In this document: positions 1-5,536 of the stretch, one piece after another
Position numbering within the stretch: position 1 is the stretch's first letter
How the letters are laid out: each line of letters begins with the position of its first letter
Origin: an uncultured Rhodospirillales bacterium
Lineage (GTDB): Bacteria > Pseudomonadota > Alphaproteobacteria > Acetobacterales > Acetobacteraceae
DNA: 5,536 bases
Reading direction: 5' to 3'
Assembly (NCBI GenBank): GCA_903928045.1
Contig: CAIYPH010000842.1
Span: 1-5,536 of the forward strand
Notes under the pieces: model-generated
What the model saw: the letters and a program-made list of their open reading frames with translations, nothing else
Databases searched by the model: none
What the model was told of the DNA's origin: nothing
Made by a program: the position numbers and the translations under genes

Positions 1-1
1 C

Positions 2-1131
<1,130 letters not shown>

Positions 1132-1132
<1 letters not shown>

Positions 1133-2007
1133 TGGCCGTTCTTGTCGACGCCAACACCACCGTCATCTGCCAGGGCTTCACCGGCGCCCAGGGCACATTC
1201 CATTCCGAGCAGGCGATCGCCTACGGCACGAAAATGGTCGGCGGCGTGACGCCCGGCAAGGGCGGCTCCACCCATCTCGGCCTGCCCGTGTGGGACACCG
1301 TGGCGCAGGCGGTGGCCGCCGGGCCCGTCAGCGCCTCGGCCATCTACGTGCCGCCCGCTTTCGCCGCGGACGCCATCCTGGAGGCGATCGAGAGCGAAAT
1401 CGCCCTCATCGTCTGCATCACCGAGGGCATCCCGGTGCTCGACATGGTGCGCGTCAAGCGCGCCCTTTCCGGCAGCCGCTCCCGCCTGATCGGGCCGAAC
1501 TGCCCGGGCGTCATCACGCCCGACGCCTGCAAAATTGGCATCATGCCCGGCCACATCCACCGTCGCGGCAAGGTCGGCATCGTCTCGCGGTCCGGCACAT
1601 TGACCTATGAGGCAGTGGCGCAAACCACCGCCGCCGGGCTCGGCCAGTCCAGCTGCGTCGGCATCGGCGGCGATCCGGTGAAGGGCACCGATTTCATCGA
1701 GGTGCTGGAAATGTTCCTCGCCGACCCCGAGACCGAGGCCGTCATCATGATCGGCGAAATCGGCGGGCAGAGCGAAATCGACGCCGCCGAATTCCTCGCC
1801 TCCAACAAGGTGAAGAAGCCCACCGTCGGCTTCATCGCCGGCGCCACCGCGCCGCCGGGCCGCCGCATGGGCCACGCCGGCGCGGTGATCAGCGGCGGGC
1901 GGGACACCGCGGCCGCCAAGTTCGAGGCCATGCGCCAGGCCGGCATCCACGTCGCCGAAAGCCCGGCGGCGCTCGGCAGCACCATGGTGAAGGCTCTGCG
2001 GGGCTGA
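1132..2007 (+). CDS. sucD: Succinyl-CoA synthetase alpha subunit
   Basis: This is the alpha subunit of succinyl-CoA synthetase. It binds CoA and carries the histidine that is transiently phosphorylated during catalysis. The 291-aa length matches the family (289 in E. coli). An N-terminal CoA-binding Rossmann domain opens with [22 protein letters not shown] (residues 11-32), followed by [11 protein letters not shown] (35-45). ITEGIP (96-101), [10 protein letters not shown] (121-130) and [10 protein letters not shown] (152-161) are family hallmarks. The active-site histidine is H248 in GHAGA (247-251), and E209 in MIGEIGG matches the E. coli glutamate that contacts the phosphohistidine. All expected catalytic residues are present and the frame is intact. 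The ATG start aligns with the E. coli N-terminus (MAVLVDANT versus MSILIDKNT) and has a Shine-Dalgarno inside sucC. The one-base overlap with sucC is what one expects for subunits made in a 1:1 ratio. Confidence 0.98.
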
Positions 2008-2018
2008 GTGCGGGAGGA

Positions 2019-2038
2019 GCGCGGCGACACCGCCGCGC
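2019..2038. other. GC-rich hairpin just downstream of sucD
   Basis: GCGCGGCG and CGCCGCGC form a perfect 8-bp stem around a 4-nt ACAC loop, starting 12 nt after the sucD stop. It is stable enough to pause RNA polymerase or to protect the sucCD mRNA 3' end from exonucleases, but the lack of a following T-run argues against efficient Rho-independent termination. Confidence 0.5.
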
Positions 2039-2086
2039 CGGACAAGAAAGCCGCCGCTAACAAAGTGGCGGTATAAACGTTCCCAC

Positions 2087-2104
2087 CACCGGCGAAGGCC
2101 GGTG
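2087..2104. repeat. REP-like hairpin CACCGGC-GAAG-GCCGGTG
   Basis: This is a perfect 7-bp stem capped by GAAG. Short GC-rich hairpins with a GAA-containing loop are common dispersed intergenic repeats in proteobacterial genomes, and this one has that appearance, but only one copy is present here, so repeat status is inferred from form alone. Confidence 0.35.
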
Positions 2105-2123
2105 ATCGGTTTGTACTGTTCGA

Positions 2124-2137
2124 GACGGCGCGCCGTC
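2124..2137. other. 14-bp perfect palindrome upstream of sucA
   Basis: Positions 2124-2137 (GACGGCGCGCCGTC) are identical to their reverse complement. The site lies 32 bp before the sucA start and 19 bp before its Shine-Dalgarno, where it could be a dimeric regulator's operator. With no loop it is a poor RNA hairpin. In DNA this GC-rich, chance or a REP-type remnant is also possible. Confidence 0.35.
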
Positions 2138-2156
2138 CTCACGGCCGCCAGCACAT

Positions 2157-2162
2157 GAGGGA
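2157..2162 (+). promoter_or_regulatory. Ribosome binding site of sucA
   Basis: GAGGGA is placed 6 nt before the ATG at 2169. This selects that ATG over nearby out-of-frame ATGs at 2155 and 2162. CGGCC at 2142-2146 could pair with GGCCG at 2171-2175, just after the start codon, placing the site in a 24-nt loop; the significance of this is unclear. Confidence 0.7.
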
Positions 2163-2168
2163 TGATCC

Positions 2169-5063
<2,895 letters not shown>

Positions 5064-5080
5064 GATGAAAGGAAGCAAGC

Positions 5081-5104
5081 GGTTCTTTTTTGAAAAAAAG
5101 AACC
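5081..5104. other. Left-arm hairpin GGTTC-T6 / A6-GAACC
   Basis: Positions 5081-5091 pair with 5094-5104 (11 bp, or 10 bp with a 4-nt TGAA loop), 18 nt after the sucA stop. An A-run and then CTTTTATC follow the stem, so it is not a textbook terminator, although some 3'-end or pausing role for sucA mRNA is possible. Confidence 0.6.
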
Positions 5105-5173
5105 AAAAAACTTTTATCCGTTTGGGCCGGCGGCTCCCCGGGGGGCTGTGAACCAAATGAATAAAAAGTTTTT

Positions 5174-5195
5174 GCTTCTTTTTTCAAAAAGAAGC
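5174..5195. other. Right-arm hairpin GCTTC-T5 / A5-GAAGC
   Basis: Positions 5174-5183 pair perfectly with 5186-5195 (10 bp, 2-nt gap, so practically a 4-nt loop). It is the counterpart of the left-arm hairpin in inverted orientation. GAAGCGCTTC at 5191-5200 is an additional 10-bp palindrome that overlaps its 3' side and offers an alternative pairing. Confidence 0.6.
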
Positions 5196-5249
5196 GCTTC
5201 CTTCCTCCCGCGCCCCAACATAACCCTCTCCTATACCTCACTCCCCTTC

Positions 5250-5254
5250 AGGAG
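5250..5254 (+). promoter_or_regulatory. Ribosome binding site of sucB
   Basis: AGGAG sits 8 nt before a GTG at 5263. The only protein-like frame downstream begins at this GTG, so the site decides the start in favour of a non-ATG codon. Confidence 0.75.
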
Positions 5255-5262
5255 TTTTCAGC

Positions 5263-5536
5263 GTGTCATTTGATATCAAGGTGCCGAGCCTCGGCGAAAG
5301 CGTCTCCACCGCCACCGTCGCGCGCTGGCTGAAAAAAGCCGGAGACGCCGTGGCCGCCGACGAGCCTCTGGTCGAGCTCGAAACCGACAAGGTCACCGTC
5401 GAAGTCCCCGCCCCCGCCGCCGGCGTGCTGGCGGAGATCGTCGTCGCCGAAGGCGGTGAAGTCGGCGTCGGCGCCCTGCTCGGCGTCGTCAACGAAGGCG
5501 CCGGCGCCGCCCGCCCGGCGCCCGCCCCCCCGCTCC
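5263..5536 (+). CDS. sucB: 2-oxoglutarate dehydrogenase E2, dihydrolipoyl succinyltransferase (3' partial)
   Basis: This is the N-terminal part of the E2 core of the 2-oxoglutarate dehydrogenase complex, which accepts the succinyl group from SucA on a lipoyl arm and transfers it to CoA. The 91 visible codons cover a complete lipoyl domain: [23 protein letters not shown] (residues 6-28), then [14 protein letters not shown] (38-51) with the lipoyl acceptor K43, then the second half of the beta-barrel to about residue 77. An Ala/Pro-rich linker starts at about 79 ([12 protein letters not shown]). The E1/E3-binding and catalytic domains lie beyond the window. The GES and TDK sequences fit the 2-oxoglutarate E2 (SucB/OdhB) better than the pyruvate E2, and the place directly after sucA supports this. 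The start is GTG with AGGAG 8 nt upstream, and the N-terminus aligns with other SucB proteins without extension. The open frame simply reaches the window edge; there is no sign of a break. Confidence 0.95.
   Translation, partial: MSFDIKVPSLGESVSTATVARWLKKAGDAVAADEPLVELETDKVTVEVPAPAAGVLAEIVVAEGGEVGVGALLGVVNEGAGAARPAPAPPL

Larger units (their letters stand above)
2008..2168 (+). other. sucD-sucA intergenic region with four inverted repeats
   Basis: No gene is visible in this 161-bp gap. It contains four consecutive inverted repeats: an 8-bp perfect stem with ACAC loop (2019-2026/2031-2038); a 7-bp stem with one G-T pair and loop TAACAAA (2051-2057/2065-2071); a 7-bp perfect stem with loop GAAG (2087-2093/2098-2104); and a perfect 14-bp palindrome without a loop (2124-2137). 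None is followed by a T-run on the + strand, so none looks like a classical intrinsic terminator. I could not find a well-spaced sigma-70 -35/-10 pair; TATAAA at 2072-2077 lacks a partner about 17 nt upstream. The region could be the leader of a separately initiated or processed sucAB transcript, or simply a spacer of REP-like hairpins. Confidence 0.6.
5070..5206. repeat. 137-bp imperfect palindromic intergenic element
   Basis: This AT-rich element fills most of the sucA-sucB gap. The left arm (5071-5125) and the reverse complement of the right arm (5153-5205) align at 47 of 56 columns by hand, with five substitutions and four single-base indels, all four in A or T runs. A GC-rich core (5126-5152) includes CCCCGGGG at 5136-5143, so symmetry continues to the centre. 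Each arm has its own hairpin (5081-5104 and 5174-5195). I see no ORF and no clear target-site duplication. It looks like a dispersed REP/BIME- or MITE-like element. I recall similar GAACCAAAAAACTTTT strings as frequent intergenic repeats in Acetobacteraceae, but cannot verify that here. In RNA, the arms could form one long hairpin or two short ones. Confidence 0.75.

Noticed and set aside
2106..2137. tRNA-like GTTCGAG at 2118-2124 in the sucD-sucA gap
   Set aside because: No acceptor, D or anticodon arms can be built around it and there is no matching CCA end; it is a chance T-loop-like string.
5081..5195. Classical Rho-independent terminator after sucA
   Set aside because: The hairpins are A/T-rich and neither is followed immediately by a T-run on either strand. 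With sucB downstream in the same direction, full termination would also be unexpected.
5207..5262. Dedicated sucB promoter (TATACC at 5232-5237)
   Set aside because: No acceptable -35 hexamer lies 16-18 nt upstream, where the sequence is GC-rich.
5238..5492. 84-codon open frame on the - strand over the start of sucB
   Set aside because: It is antisense to the lipoyl domain of sucB and has a Ser/Thr/Ala-rich, non-protein-like composition.

Overview
The window is about 5.5 kb of high-GC DNA with strong G/C preference at third codon positions. It carries a tricarboxylic acid cycle operon, all on the + strand, in the order sucC (5' end cut off by the window) - sucD - sucA - sucB (3' end cut off). 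Succinyl-CoA synthetase genes placed before the 2-oxoglutarate dehydrogenase genes is the usual layout in Alphaproteobacteria; E. coli has sucABCD. SucC also has an insert of about ten residues after its GGRG loop, of a kind I associate with alphaproteobacterial SucC. The AT-rich palindromic repeat between sucA and sucB resembles intergenic repeats I recall from Acetobacteraceae, so my best guess is an acidophilic or soil member of that family. The acetic acid bacteria known to lack sucCD or 2-oxoglutarate dehydrogenase are less likely. The family-level assignment is inference from memory.

Layout: sucC occupies 2-1132 and lacks only about 22 N-terminal residues. sucD (1132-2007) overlaps it by one base (TGATG). 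A 161-bp non-coding gap (2008-2168) holds four consecutive inverted repeats and ends in a good Shine-Dalgarno for sucA. sucA (2169-5063) is complete and intact. A 199-bp gap (5064-5262) is mostly filled by one imperfect palindrome of about 137 bp, made of two diverged, inverted copies of a repeat that each contain a smaller hairpin. sucB starts with GTG at 5263 and runs off the window after its lipoyl domain.

The gene products work in sequence. SucA (E1) decarboxylates 2-oxoglutarate on thiamine diphosphate and passes the succinyl group to the lipoyl-lysine of SucB (E2), which makes succinyl-CoA. SucCD then converts succinyl-CoA to succinate with formation of a nucleoside triphosphate. The coding part is ordinary core metabolism, and I see no undescribed system in it. 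The item most worth a second look is the palindromic element between sucA and sucB, whose two arms differ by changes that preserve its inner hairpins.
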